Of a DNA stretch of 64,000 nt, positions 1-12,000 are shown piece after piece; position 1 is the first letter of the stretch; each line of letters starts with the position of its first letter. A program made the translations under genes and the position numbers. Below the pieces are notes generated by a model. The model was not told the DNA's origin. It saw nothing but the letters and a program-made list of their open reading frames with translations, and searched no databases. Source of the DNA: Todiramphus chloris collaris (taxonomy: Eukaryota; Chordata; Aves; Coraciiformes; Alcedinidae); assembly GCA_025345505.1 (NCBI GenBank), contig JANVCC010000017.1, positions 128,315 through 192,314 on the forward strand, in the 5' to 3' direction.

Positions 1-85
1 TGATTTATTTAAAAGCACGGATGCTCAGACTTGTAGAAAAGCTATAAAATTAGTATATGTCCAATTCTGATAGGATTTCTATATC

Positions 86-86
<1 letters not shown>

Positions 87-109
<23 letters not shown>
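87..109 (+). repeat. Poly(T) tract, 23 T
   Basis: An uninterrupted run of 23 T is followed by a short AT-alternating stretch. No recognisable retroposed body abuts it, so it is a plain homopolymer. Short lysine-rich or phenylalanine-rich open frames across it are translation artefacts. Confidence 0.95.
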
Positions 110-117
<8 letters not shown>

Positions 118-606
118 GACAGAGAAACACAACAAGAAGAATTAGGAATGTTTTCCTGAAGTCTTCACCAGGAGATTGCTCTTTTGATTTAGTTAGCCTG
201 CTATCTTTCTTCTGGAAGCTCCCATTCTCCAAATCTGTAGAGGCAGATGGGACTGTTCAGCAAAACCAAACACTCCAAAGGAATTGAAAGTATGCCACTC
301 TAGCTATTAGAGGTGAGTACTTCACAAACTGAAGCATAAAATTTCATGTAATTTCAGGAGTAGTTAATAAATCCTAGAACATGATTGTGTAATCCATTTA
401 ACAGATACATATATGATTGCATATAATGGCCTACTACAAGAAATGCCACAGATTGACAGGAACTATTTTTTTTTTTTCAGTTGATTAACTTGATTCAGTT
501 GATTGAAGTAGATACACAAATGTATTATTCTGTAGTGCTGTGCCTATTTTGTCCCACATTAGAACAAGCTGTAGGCAGGCTTTGCTTTGTTTTTCCTCCA
601 TAACTC

Positions 607-635
607 TGTGTGTGTGTGTATATATATATATATAT
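607..635 (+). repeat. Compound (TG)n(TA)n microsatellite
   Basis: About seven TG units pass directly into about seven TA units. It is a compound dinucleotide repeat of the kind expected to be length-polymorphic. Confidence 0.95.
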
Positions 636-2803
636 CTCCATGTATCTTTATCTGTGATGTTTCTTTACACAGTTAACTTTCTGCAATTTGAGATAAAATA
701 ATTGTGCTATACCCATTAACTTTTTCTTTCTGTATGATGTATTGCTTCTGTCTAGTATGGTGGATCTTTTGGGGAAAGAGAAAAATTAGGTACAGTGTAG
801 TAGCTATCAATGAAGATATAAAATTATAATTAACAATATTCTGTCCATTTTGCTACGCCAAGAACTCCACTCTCCCACACCACCCTCTGGAAACGTTACA
901 GCATCTTTGCCAGGTAACTTCATCAACTTATCAAAATGGAGTTAGATCAACACCACTTTCTGCATTTGAATTAGTGGATTAATTGAACCTTAACCACTCA
1001 TTCATACCCTGTGCTGCCTTTTAAGTGCACAGGTTTTTCCGGTTATTTTTAATCCCGAAGAAATTTCCTATCCAGTTCACTGTGTGGCATCACAACTTTT
1101 TCCATCAGCACAGATAAAGGGTCGCCAGAAATTTGGAGGCAACGGGGGATGGATGAAGTCTGCTTTACACTACTAGTGAATAATACTCAAGAACTAATTT
1201 AGGCTGTGGTTTCTCACGTCTTTTGACATCACTATATGCAGGATTTTTGTATTAACTCCTTAACAGAACACCTGTGTTACAAGTTAAAGTCCTATAAGTC
1301 TATATGCAAATACCCTCTTTCTTCCTGCCCCTTCATCTTGTAGGAGGGCCACTACACCTTGTAGCTGTACAGAGGACGTTTGTCACACACATGCACAGGA
1401 GAGAAAACACAAGAATGATTTTTTCAGAAACAACATCAGAGTCACAAACTGGCAGCAGTGCTGCAATGCATCACAAGTCTCTTTCAAATCCCCACTGCAT
1501 CTTCCTCGGGATAGCAGCAAAGGGAGCCCAACAATGACAGTACTCTAACTGGCAAGAGGCACTGGGCAGCAGCTGTCCCCATGGGGCACCTGAGGTAATG
1601 TGCCCTACTTGGCATATCTGAGATCCATCCAGTGATACAAGGGGCAAGGAAATATTTGCAGAACTTTTCTTACTTTCCAGCCCTTCCCTTATAATTAGTG
1701 AGATGGAGCAATGTTTATTTGGGAGGGCAGTGAGACAAGCAAAGACACTGTGTTTATCACTTAACTGAAGCACCTCAGTCAAAATGATTTAATACTGTAG
1801 ACAAGCAAAACCTTGGGGCAGTGAAGTCCATGGAAGCTTTGCCATCCTCTTCATTAACTTCACAATAACGTAATAAACATCTATTAGTCAAAAGATGTTT
1901 TTTTCCCTTCCTCCATAACAATCAGATACAGGAATGTTGCTGGTTTAATTTATAGGTAATGTATGTATTCTGCATGACATGCATACGTTAATTAGTTTCA
2001 CCTAATGATTACCAAGGCTTTGTGTCCTGGTTCAAGAAGAAAATGATCATGTCAAAGGTAGTTTTAAACATTAGGTTTGAACTTCATTCCCAAATAGTTA
2101 TTGCAGTATTTTTAAGATAGAAATTCAGCAAAAATGAGCATATAATACAAATTATATACCTTGATGTTTTGAGGCTATAACAACAAGCTTATCTGGAAGG
2201 AGATTTTGAAGCTGTTTTATGTCAATCCTAAGGTCAAAATGACTAAATTGAGAGACCAAAACAACAACAAATGTTTGAAAATATAATTGATTGGACTACA
2301 TTTTAGTTTAATTGTTTCTTTAATTTTTATGGCACATCTGTAATACATATCTTTGTAGATGAGCTCTACAAATGTTTTTCCTGCTCTTCATTGAAAGTAA
2401 GAGAAGAAAGAAAACTTTTGCTTGGTAAACTGGGACTTTCCCAGGCACTGAAATATACAATGATTAAAATTTAACTTCTTAGAAAAATCACCACCAGAAA
2501 CTACTTAATTTACACTGATGTCAAAATTTGGGGTCAAATTCTATTCTTTAGTAATGAAACTAAGACCATGTTAAAGATTTAAGAGCACTGAGAGTTGTTG
2601 GATGATTATATTGAAGAAAATATTTCTTCCTCTGGTATTCTTTTTTTCAGCTTGTTTTCTTCAATTTTCTTCATTTTAGTCCCCAGCTAGAACTCATTTA
2701 AGAGGGAAATGTTTTGGTGCTTTTTGGAAGAAATGATGGGGGTGGAAAAGAATAAACCAGCCCTCAGGGAAGGAGAATGGAGAAAGTGAGCCTCATTCAG
2801 CTG

Positions 2804-2833
2804 CTTTAATGTCTGTGTTAACAGACATTAAAG
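2804..2833. repeat. Perfect 13-bp inverted repeat (hairpin)
   Basis: The left arm ctttaatgtctgt (2804-2816) and right arm acagacattaaag (2821-2833) are exact reverse complements, separated by the four bases gtta. Pairing does not continue beyond the arms. No T-run follows to suggest a Pol III or other terminator, and the stem is too short for a typical microRNA precursor. Confidence 0.9.
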
Positions 2834-3169
2834 ATACGTTTTCAAGAAATGCAGTGATTCTAGATCTTCGTGGATAGAATTACAATAAAGTTGATGGTTG
2901 TCTCACCTGAACACCAGAGCTAATCTCCTTAAAATGAGCATTCATCCCTGCTTTACTTATTGCTGTTTCCACAAACACAGTAAAAGTGTGCAAAATGTAT
3001 CTTTCTAAAATATTTGTCATACCATACAATAGTACATGTTCACCTGTATACATTTTAATAGTTTATCCCCTTTTTATTCTTCATATGATCTTGTTTATAA
3101 TATCCAGTTGTTTAATACCTTAAATCTCCATCTCTATTATATTTCTAAGCTATTTCATACAACTTGGTC

Positions 3170-3262
3170 TGATTAAAAAAAAGAAAAAACAACAAAAAGA
3201 CAAACCACACACAACAAACAAACAAACAAACAAAAAAAAATCAACAAACCAACCAAACACAG
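3170..3262 (+). repeat. A/C-rich tract including (CAAA)n
   Basis: An A-dominated tract with regularly spaced C holds about five CAAA units near 3213-3231, then passes into caaacc-like units. It is one of more than a dozen similar A/C (or T/G on the other strand) tracts in the window. Confidence 0.9.
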
Positions 3263-3371
3263 TGCAGCTTAAACAGTGAGACCTGAATGCTTACAGAATG
3301 AATAGAGGCACATGCAGGTAGTACTACAGCAGACAGTGTCTGTAGCAAGAATTTAAAACAGCACCTTAATG

Positions 3372-3482
3372 CCTGCACCCTGGGCTGTATCAGGCAGAGC
3401 ACTGCCCGCTGGTGGAGGAAGGTGATCCTTCTCCTCTGCTTAGCTCTGGTGAGACACACCTGGAATGCAGCATCTTTGTCAT
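3372..3482 (+). mobile_element. CR1 LINE fragment (ORF2 C-terminal part)
   Basis: The segment follows the CR1 ORF2 stretch that encodes the region around SRxREVIxPLYSALVRPHLE. Recognisable words include ggaggaaggtgatcctt and tctggtgagacacacctgga, in sense orientation. Only about 110 bases remain, without the 3' UTR or the terminal octamers. It is an old truncated copy with no coding capacity. Confidence 0.75.
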
Positions 3483-6400
3483 AAGTCTTCAACAGCTCTT
3501 TCCCCTCTTTGGCACCCTCTTAATATGATTACTGGCTAATAAGCTTAGAAGTCTCAGGAATAAGACTATGTTATTTGTTATTAAGAATTTTTTTTTTTTT
3601 TTAGTTTAATTTCCCATGTCCGCAAAAAATGCTCCTTCCTTTATCATGTGTTGTGAGGACATCAGTGACCTTAACAGTATTTTATTTTCTTCTCCAAATG
3701 TATCTTATATCAAAGATATCTCAACTCAGTATAATTCACCAATTTAAACAGATTTAGCTTTTTACAAAACAGGGTATGATAAAACTATAGGAAAGTTCAT
3801 ATCCTAAACTGTTATTGCACAAAAGAATTCAGAACAAGGTCTATTATCAAGTACAGGTACCCAACACTGTTCAAGGTAATTAAAAAAGCAAACCAGAAAG
3901 AAGATCCACCATGTTTGGACATACTACTTTCACTAACTCTATTTTAGACAGTTACTGAAATTGTACTTTGGTGATCTGACTTTAGAAATAAATGTCTCCG
4001 TTTCATTTGTTGCCTGAAATCTTCAAATCAGGAAATCCATTAGATAAAGTTTCACAAAACAAGTCTATAGAAGTGAAAGTGTGGGTTCCTGAATTTAGAG
4101 CTAGAGGACAACTGGTCATGTTCCTTCCTCAGCAGAAGGAGATAACAAATCACTTCTGTCTGTGATGACATAAACTGACAGTACAATTTCCCAGCTACGT
4201 TTTCAGTAACTGGGAAAAAAAAAAACCCAAAAAAACCCCCATAAACAAACAGACAAAACAAAAAACTGAGAAACTTTTCTTCTTCAGCTAAGGTCACACA
4301 AACCATTCAGTTCCCTACCTTCCTCCCCTCTCAGCAGGCAAGAATAAACAAACCAGGGTTACATTTTGCTGAGGCCAAATAGACAGTGCAGATTCTCTGC
4401 AGGGGGAAGCAAACACAACAATTCCCATTGGGTTGTCAGACAATGAACAATCACAGTTCCTTCCCACCACAAAAAGCAAACAAGAAACAAGCCAACCCAA
4501 AACTATACCACAGCCTTGCTGTCTTAACTTCAGCACAGACAAACCATAAATATCACACTGCACAAAAAAAGCAAGTTTAACTACTTTCTCCCAGTCTGAC
4601 AGCATCAGTACTATTCTGTTTTTATGATTTTCCAGTAGAAAGGATTTTAATCCACTTTACAGCAAGGAGCTATGGGACTAAGTGTCCATTGAGGGAATTA
4701 AGGAGTAAATGTTAATGATCATTCCAGTATTCTTTGCTAACAGTTTACTTCAAGAGCCTTGAAGAAGCTATCATTGGTGAAACCTCAAAAAATTGTGATG
4801 GTCTAATAGGATATAACTATGAAACTATCTACATAAAGCTGTTGATCAGGATGAATCGTTAGAATCTGAAAAGGAATGAATTCAGTGTATATCTACTCTT
4901 CTGTCATAAATCCAAAGAGTTAACCTTTGACAAGTTATCTGCCCTCACTTCTGCTGTTGTAAAAGGATTTCTTTCTTTTTTTTTTTATGCCACTAGAAAC
5001 CACTTGAGAATTTTCCTAGAGATATAAACCCACAAATCCTCTAAAGAAGTGTGAAATGATTCAATTGCTTCTTCTCATGTCATGATAAACACAAGTTTAC
5101 AAGAATAACGCAATACCTTTAGCTCTTTCTAACAATGATTTATTTTAGCACAATTTAATTATCACATACTGGCAAAGCAGAATTATTTTTTTTAAAGAAA
5201 AATTAAGTGCAGATTTGGTGGCATATTATACCACCAAAATAGAACATACACCAAAACAGAATGCCATTTAATTCCTTAAAATGTACCTATATCATTAACT
5301 ATTGAAATTTAAATTAAATGTCATGAATTCTCACATAAACTCTTCAGAAGTACTGTGGATATAGCCTTTATGGTGTCCAAGAAAGGTGTCATCATGAGAT
5401 TTTGCCAATAAAGGGAATAGATAATATTGAATTACTTAATCAGACAAAAGAACTTGGAACACAAGGTGAAACTGTTTATGCTTTAAGGGTTTACAGTGAT
5501 CACAGGTTAAGAGTTACAGACCTACAACTCCACGTAATAAACAGTGCTCACCAGAAATGACAAAAAGGTTAAAAAAAACATTATAGATATGAAACACACA
5601 AGGAAGACTAAGAAGCAGCATCTGCATGTTTCAGCAGACCATTTTAAAGTTAATCTAATTTTGTACTTAATTACTGTGCTCAAAAAAATACTCCTTTATT
5701 AATCTAAGTACACCTCAAAATCCCTAACTAGAGACAATTTTTAATAACGAGGGGGAAAACAAAAATATCTTGTGACAAATTAACTACTTAACTAGAGTCT
5801 GAAGAACATCAGTTGTCAAAAAAGAAGCTATGGCAAAAATCTCAATTTATGGAAAAGCTGTAATATTGTCAATATTACAATATTACAAGAACTGAAGTAT
5901 CCTAAGTATCCTTTTGACCTCAGTTCTGACTGTGAATTAAATCAGAATTGAAAAGGGCAATTCAATTGTTTAAATGCCAATTTATTAATGACTTTTGGGT
6001 TTTTTTTAAACAAAGTTGTCCTTTAACCTCTTAGCTCAATCTTACTATAAAAATAACAGGGAAAATTACCAAGCTAAACTACCACTGTCTCTCCATAAAA
6101 GATGGATATCTTTATCCCTCCATAAAACAAAAATGCTCTGTATGTATATAACAGTTGCCAAAACAGCTCAGACAATCATAAGCTGTTGTGGGAGGGAAAA
6201 ACAACACAGAATAACAGTGAATGAAGTATTTTATTTTGATTATGACACAATTAATTTATTTTAATTTAATGCAACAGATTAAAAATTAAACCATGAACAT
6301 TTTTCTGCAAACTTATACTTGTGACAAGGGGCTTTGTGATTTTCTCAAAGCTCTCCACTCTCTTCCTACCTCCAAAACAAAATGGTGTCAAATTAATACG

Positions 6401-6555
6401 CCTTTATATTTTACTTTTAATGAAATTCTATTATCCAAAGGTGAAACTGTTTCACAAGCAGCTGTCATGCTACTCTGCTTGCTCAATAACCGAGTTTAGC
6501 TTTACCACTTCTCCTTAGTCTCTACCACATGTGCTTTACTGATAGAAGGGAGATA
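3483..6555. other. AT-rich non-coding stretch, no gene seen
   Basis: Apart from an A/C-rich tract at 4211-4266 and a small AT palindrome at 5860-5878, nothing is recognisable. Open frames here are at most about 96 codons, are often opposed by another frame on the other strand, and show no family resemblance. Confidence 0.65.
4211..4266 (+). repeat. A/C-rich tract
   Basis: A-runs interrupted by ccc and c, ending in caaacagacaaaacaaaaa-like sequence. It has the same composition as the tract at 3170-3262. Confidence 0.85.
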
Positions 6556-6560
6556 CAAGC
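6556..6560 (+). repeat. Left target-site duplication (caagc)
   Basis: The five bases caagc immediately precede the TG that opens the LTR at 6561. The same five bases follow its closing CA at 7289-7293. A 5-bp duplication is typical of ERVL-type (class III) integrations, whereas ERV1 usually makes 4 bp and ERVK 6 bp. Confidence 0.85.
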
Positions 6561-7288
6561 TGTTGGGGTTTTGGGGAGTTATTCTGTTTTCCTTCTCGTC
6601 TTAAAGAATTTTTCCATACTTGTTTGTCAGGGAGGTAATGGCTGTACTTAAGAGAGACAAAAGGACCTGGCCACAGGGGGAGGGGTCCAGCCAGACGAAT
6701 AAAGGGGGTTGGGTGGAGCCCCTGGGGCTCTCCATTGGTTTGCTCCCGGCATTCGAGGAGGAGAAGCTGCCCTCGTGGTGCAGAGAACTCATCCCCACTG
6801 CATCTCCTGCTCTCCCTGCTGCCTACCAAGGATCCGGCGGGACACCGGGATCAGCTTGGAGAGAGGTCGTCCCTGCTTCGTCTCCTGCTTTTTCCTTCTA
6901 CCCCTGCTGTCTCCCGAGGACCCTGCTGGACACCGGGATCGGCTGCCCAGGGGGTTCGTGACGCGGGCTTTCCGTCGGCCATTGCCCCGTGGGGACTGAG
7001 CTGGCTCCGGAGCGGCGGGGAGACCATCGCGCCCTCCCTGCTCACCGGGAGCCCCCGAGAGGGTGGCACTGGGTTCCTGGTGCTGTTTGCTGTTACTGAC
7101 GTAGTTACTGTTGTTTGTTTGTCCTGTTATATATATTTAGTAAAGAACTGTTATTCCTATTCCTCATCTTTGCCTGAAAGCCCCTTAATTGCAAAATTAT
7201 AAGCATTCGGAGGGGAGGGGGTTGCATTTTCCATTCCAAGGGGGGCTCCTGCCTTCCTTGGCAGACACCTGTCTTTCAAACCAAGACA
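6561..7288 (+). mobile_element. Solo LTR of an endogenous retrovirus, ERVL-type by TSD length
   Basis: The 728-bp element opens with TGTTGG and closes with AAGACA (TGT...ACA termini), flanked by a perfect 5-bp direct repeat caagc, so both ends are defined. No retroviral genes or primer-binding site adjoin it, which fits a solo LTR left by recombination between two LTRs. The interior is strikingly GC- and CpG-rich (about 6660-7080) against an AT-rich background. A TATA-like or poly(A)-signal-like gaataaag lies at 6697-6704. The 3' part runs through a T-rich patch and tatatatatttagtaaag before the conserved-looking end. Plus orientation is inferred from this promoter-then-3'-processing order and is less certain than the boundaries. 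Open frames inside it (up to 155 codons) are not retroviral proteins. Confidence 0.88.
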
Positions 7289-7293
7289 CAAGC
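7289..7293 (+). repeat. Right target-site duplication (caagc)
   Basis: Exact copy of 6556-6560 directly after the terminal CA of the LTR. Confidence 0.85.
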
Positions 7294-8940
7294 ATAGGGA
7301 CAAGATGAGGAAGCTTTCAACAATGAAGAACAAATGTAAGAATGAAAGTAAAGAAAAATAGTACATATATAGCCAACATCCAGCAAACAGTTGTGACAAA
7401 CAGCAGTTGAAACTCTGGGCTGGTTAGAATAGAAGCAGCACAGTAGGCAGGACCCTGAATCTTTAGTACCATACTTCGTATCTAATTGTTCTCCTTCCCT
7501 CCACAAGTAACCTCACTGGTCATTGTCAAACCAGTAGTCTATTTCATTCAAAATACATACATTTAGAGCATTTTAAAACAATCTGAAAATGTTTTAAAAA
7601 GTATTGAAAAAACATTTGGAGTTAATTTTCAGGTTTTCTGACATACATGTCTGCTTAAAACACATTAAAGTACCTGGGAACAAAAATTTAAATAGCTCAT
7701 CTCCAGCTTTCTTCAGGAGTACTGTGCATCTTTCAAGAGAAACTATTCCTGTGACTATATTTTCTACTAATTATATGACAGTATCAGTCATACTTCTTTT
7801 ATTATGAACAGTTCATTAAACATGCTTTTGATCCTAATTTTACAACTAGCAAAGGTATACTACAGAAGTGTTAGGGTAACAAAAATCTGCCTGCTATTAG
7901 TATATCGTTTATACACTCAGTTATAAGGCACAGCATTTGAGATCAAATTATCCATAGGATTTTAAAACAAATTACATCAAGCCATCTAAAATCTGGAAGT
8001 GAAAAACTATTTTGTTGATAGAGACAATTTTGCAGGTCCATGAAATAAAATTACATTTTTGAGGACAGGCCTACAGACCTTTAGAACAAGTATTAGTTTA
8101 GTATCCTAATGTACAAGGTGTTAAGGCTTTCCTTCCTCTTGACTTCATGATTTTTGCAGAATTCTTTGGTTGAACAACTATGTATGCATTTGCCTCAGTG
8201 GTCTTTAATTAAGCAAAGCTGCCTGTGCATTTGAAGTTCACTACAGAAGTCTGAGTCTAGTTTCAATATATTCTGAAACTCACTCTTATTTCATGTAGCC
8301 TAGCTGAAGAAAGCACCTAAGAATAACTGAAAAAACACACTTTACAAATTAAATATCTACCATAAAAATTATTGATTTACCCTAGGCATCATCATTTGTC
8401 TCTTTCTTTGCCTCAGACATATACGCACATATATATCCTACATAACAGTCTCAAAAAAAGTTCAACTTGTTTCCAGTTATGTTACTGGTTATAGTCAGGT
8501 TTTTTATCTTTACTTCTTACATAGATAGGAGAATCTTTCCAAGCAATAGACATTTTTAAGAAACTTCTGTTTTTCCGAGTAGGAAAAAAAAAAAAAAGAC
8601 AAGGAAAAAAAGCAATTAAAAAAACATCACCACCACACCACAAACGATGATATACTTTCTAAGACCACAAAACAACTTTTTTGGTGTTAGTTGAGATACA
8701 TATAAGCATCACAGTTATGTCTGAACAATTAAATTGGTTTTGGTGCATCAGGGACCTTTTGCTGTGAATATCACTGTGTTGCTATAGTGGTTAATTTTTT
8801 TTTCATCTGAATGTAATTACCTAACACCATCTAGCTTACAGGAAATTGAAAATGGGCATTAAGTCTTACAAGCATTAACCCTACAACAATTACTCTAATA
8901 TTCTCACAATTTTACAGGGGCTGCTTCTTCATTATTGAGG
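7294..8940. other. AT-rich non-coding stretch, no gene seen
   Basis: No repeat or gene is recognised, apart from a 15-base A run near 8587. Open frames are short (up to 76 codons) and unremarkable. Confidence 0.65.
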
Positions 8941-9046
8941 AAACCAAACCAAACCAAACCAAACCAAACCAAACCAAACCAAACCAANNNNNNNNNNAAA
9001 CCAAACCAAACCAAACCAAACCAAACCAAACCAAACCAAACCAAAC
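8941..9046 (+). repeat. (AAACC)n pentanucleotide array with an assembly gap
   Basis: Near-perfect AAACC units (GGTTT on the other strand) run from 8941 and resume after ten N at 8988-8997, ending in aaac at 9046. About nine units are visible on the left and ten on the right. A minus-strand frame across it reads as repeating WFGLV, which is just the pentamer translated. The true array length is unknown because of the gap. Confidence 0.97.
8988..8997. other. Assembly gap (10 N)
   Basis: Ten undetermined bases lie inside the pentamer array. The round number suggests a placeholder rather than a measured size. Confidence 0.98.
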
Positions 9047-12000
9047 GATCTTCTTAAAAGAAGCTTGGAGTGCCTCTTTTCTACACCATAACACAACTTG
9101 AAATTCTGTCATTTTATGCTAACCTTTACAAGAAGCCAAGCAGCTTTCACTCACCGTTTTGTGTAACTAAACCCTACAAGATTGGTTTCATGTAGAATCT
9201 AAACATGTTAATATTGCACAACAACCAGAAACTCAATTTTTTTTTCCACAGTAACAAGCTGCCTTTGAAGTAGATTTCAATTAAAATTAATATGCGTCTC
9301 AAAAAAATTGTGGGTGAAATGCATAAAGAACTGTTGAGAACCACTCAACACTTTAAAAAATAAAATTAGATACTGCTTTCTAAAAATAATGTTTATGCCA
9401 AATGGGAATTGATTGCAAGAAATCCTATTACATGAGCCATGTAGGCAGTTAGCCCATAGCAACAGTTTCTGAATTCAACTTCAGGTATCTACGTCTGAAA
9501 TGGTCGCCCACTGCTCTACAGTAAATGGAGAAAAGCAGACAGCTTTTCAGGCAACTCATCTAAACTGTTCTGGGAATTTATTTTTAAATGAGCTTGGGTT
9601 AGCCTCTATCTCTGCACAGTTAGGACAGGTCCATCCCAGCTGTAAAAATCACATTGTGAAACCACAAATGGAACATGATAAAAAGTCCAATAAGTTCTTG
9701 AATTTTTCTAGCCCTGTAGATAATATAGGGACCTTCTGCAAATTTTCTTAATGCTGTGCAGAAAAAAGGCAACCTAATAAGTTCTCCACACAAGGGAATT
9801 GTGTCACTGTAGGGAAAAAAAAAAAAAAAAAAAATTGCTTTTGAAAGTGATTTAGTTAAGCCATTGAAAGTTCCTCTGTGGATATTGATGACTTATGTTT
9901 ACCTTATCTAAATTGTTATAAGACACTCTTCCCCAAACTAAGACTCTCTACACAATGGGGTTGATCTATCCAAATTCAGTTACTTTTCTTACTCATACAG
10001 GTTTAATGGACTCTTTTGTTACTTGGAATGTAATGAGGCAACAGCGATGGTAAAAAAAGAAAATAAAAATGCATGTGTTCTCCAAAACAGAATTTAAATT
10101 GCATAATATTGTTCTCCTTGATGGCTACAAACAGGTTTTCAAATCCAGACTACAGATCTGTCTAAAATTTCAAGTCATGTTATAAAGCTCCTAAATACAA
10201 AGTCCCTGCAAATACAAGAAAGACTGCTGGTACCTGAATATCCTGAGGGAGGAAACACCCCAGCACTGGGCAGTAAACCTGAGCAGTGGAAATTTTCAGG
10301 GGAGGGATTGCATGGGAACAGTAAGACTCCGTCTGCCCTGGAAAGGCTTGGCTGTTTTCTGCTGTGCATACTTAGGAATATAAAATATAGAAAACAAAGG
10401 TCCAGGAAGAAGAAAACATTAACAGAGCTTCTTTTAGACATAGTAGTCACAAGGAAGGTAAGATTATAGTAAAGGTAAGACTGTTAATATTGTATTTGCA
10501 GACTGCGATTACCAAAAGCTGTCATTTGTTAGCAACAGCATGATAAACTGCTGGCCACTAGAACAGTTATAATAGTGGAATAAATCACCTGTAGTTAAAT
10601 TTTATTTGTAAAGTCTTAGTTTTCTTTATCAAATCAAGAATATGTTAATATCTGAACCTATGTATGATCAATAAATTCTAGAAAATTGGGCTAATCTCTT
10701 TAATCCCTTTCGTGCTCCTCTTCTATTCAACTATTGCCTAGGATAGTGTAAACAAATTACATACTAAGAGTTTTTTCTATTACCCATTTTTACCAGGACC
10801 TTATTTTCTACAATATTCATTGGTAAATTGGTACAATAGTAGTTTTCAGTTTGTAATGTTTTTTAAATCACATTATTCTACAGGTGATTACTGTAAATGG
10901 AATTCATCTCACATAATCTCTAGAAAAGTGTTTACTTTCAAACTAGCTATTTAATAAGTTATTATACTTTCAGTAGAGATGGGGGTTGGTTGGTTTGTTT
11001 GGACAGTAGGGTTTTGTGAGTGTTGTTTTTGTTTTGGGTTTTTTGGGACAATATCCTTCAGGTTAGAAGTGGAATCAGATTATGCTTACACAAAAGGATG
11101 TAAGCCTCATACCACAGCACCAGCCACATCACAATAGCCACTCTAAGTTTGCTTTGACTCAATCCATGGTCCACTCTGAATGCTATTAGTGAAGTGTAGA
11201 AAGTGGTAGATAATGAGAAAGCAAGTGGAAGGCAGGTCTAACAGAAGCATTAAAGCACCTGATCTTTCTTATGAATTTTGTTCTTTCTTTTTACCAAAGA
11301 AAACAAAAAGCAAGAATTTCTTTCCAGCAAGCTCTTAGCTAATTGGTATTTGTTGGTAAAGTCTCCAACTATTATGGAAATCAAAGCAAAGAATAAACAA
11401 TACCTGGAAAGGTGAAACCTTTGTCTTGACTCCATTTAACCATAATAAGATCCTGAAGCTTTCTTTCAGTCAGATTGTGCTTATATTTGTGTTACCTCTG
11501 AGGAGTGGAATAGAAGCCTTTGAATACGCCAAAAGAGACACAGTACTCAGTCATCTACCTTGACAGTGCATTGATTTATGCACAAACACAGCAGCAGGAC
11601 AGATCCTAGTACGTGCTTATTAAAATCTTAAAGTCTTGCAGACTTCCAAGACAGAATTTTTTTGAAACATTACTCCTTTTTGAAGTGACCTGCTTTCTGG
11701 CATCTACTGCACAACTTTTTCTCTTTGTTGCTGCATGCATATTTACACTACCCAGTGAAGCATATCCTCCATACTATAGGCTTTCTTAGGTTTTGTTGTT
11801 CATATTTATTTCAGAATGATGCAGCTCACAGCCATCAAAGCGGGATGTAAAATAAAATATATTCCAGAAATTGATAATTAAGATGTTTAAGTACCTTGCT
11901 TGGTCTTATGTTTTATTTTACTATGCACAGCACTGCTAGCACACTTCCCCTTATACACAGGTCCTTCCATACTCAATCAATTTTCTGGCTTCTGCACTTG

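Larger units (their letters stand above)
1..2803. other. AT-rich non-coding stretch, no gene seen
   Basis: This stretch is AT-rich and CpG-poor, with stop codons frequent in all frames. The only structures are a run of 23 T at 87-109 and a TG/TA microsatellite at 607-635. A slightly less AT-rich patch at about 1310-1780 carries overlapping short open frames on both strands (77 and 103 codons). They match nothing I recognise, and frames overlapping on opposite strands are usual for chance ORFs in GC-richer patches. Confidence 0.7.

Noticed and set aside
2804-2833. microRNA precursor
   Set aside because: A 13-bp stem is much shorter than the roughly 30-bp stem of animal pre-miRNAs, and pairing does not extend outward.
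6735-7202. 155-codon open frame in the GC-rich patch as a coding exon
   Set aside because: It lies wholly inside the solo LTR defined by its target duplication. GC-rich sequence has fewer stops, and overlapping frames are open on both strands.
8941-9046. Interstitial telomeric repeat
   Set aside because: The unit is AAACC/GGTTT, not the vertebrate TTAGGG hexamer, so it is a pentamer microsatellite.
8912-9112. Repetitive WFGLV protein frame on the minus strand
   Set aside because: It is only the GGTTT pentamer array translated, and it crosses an assembly gap.
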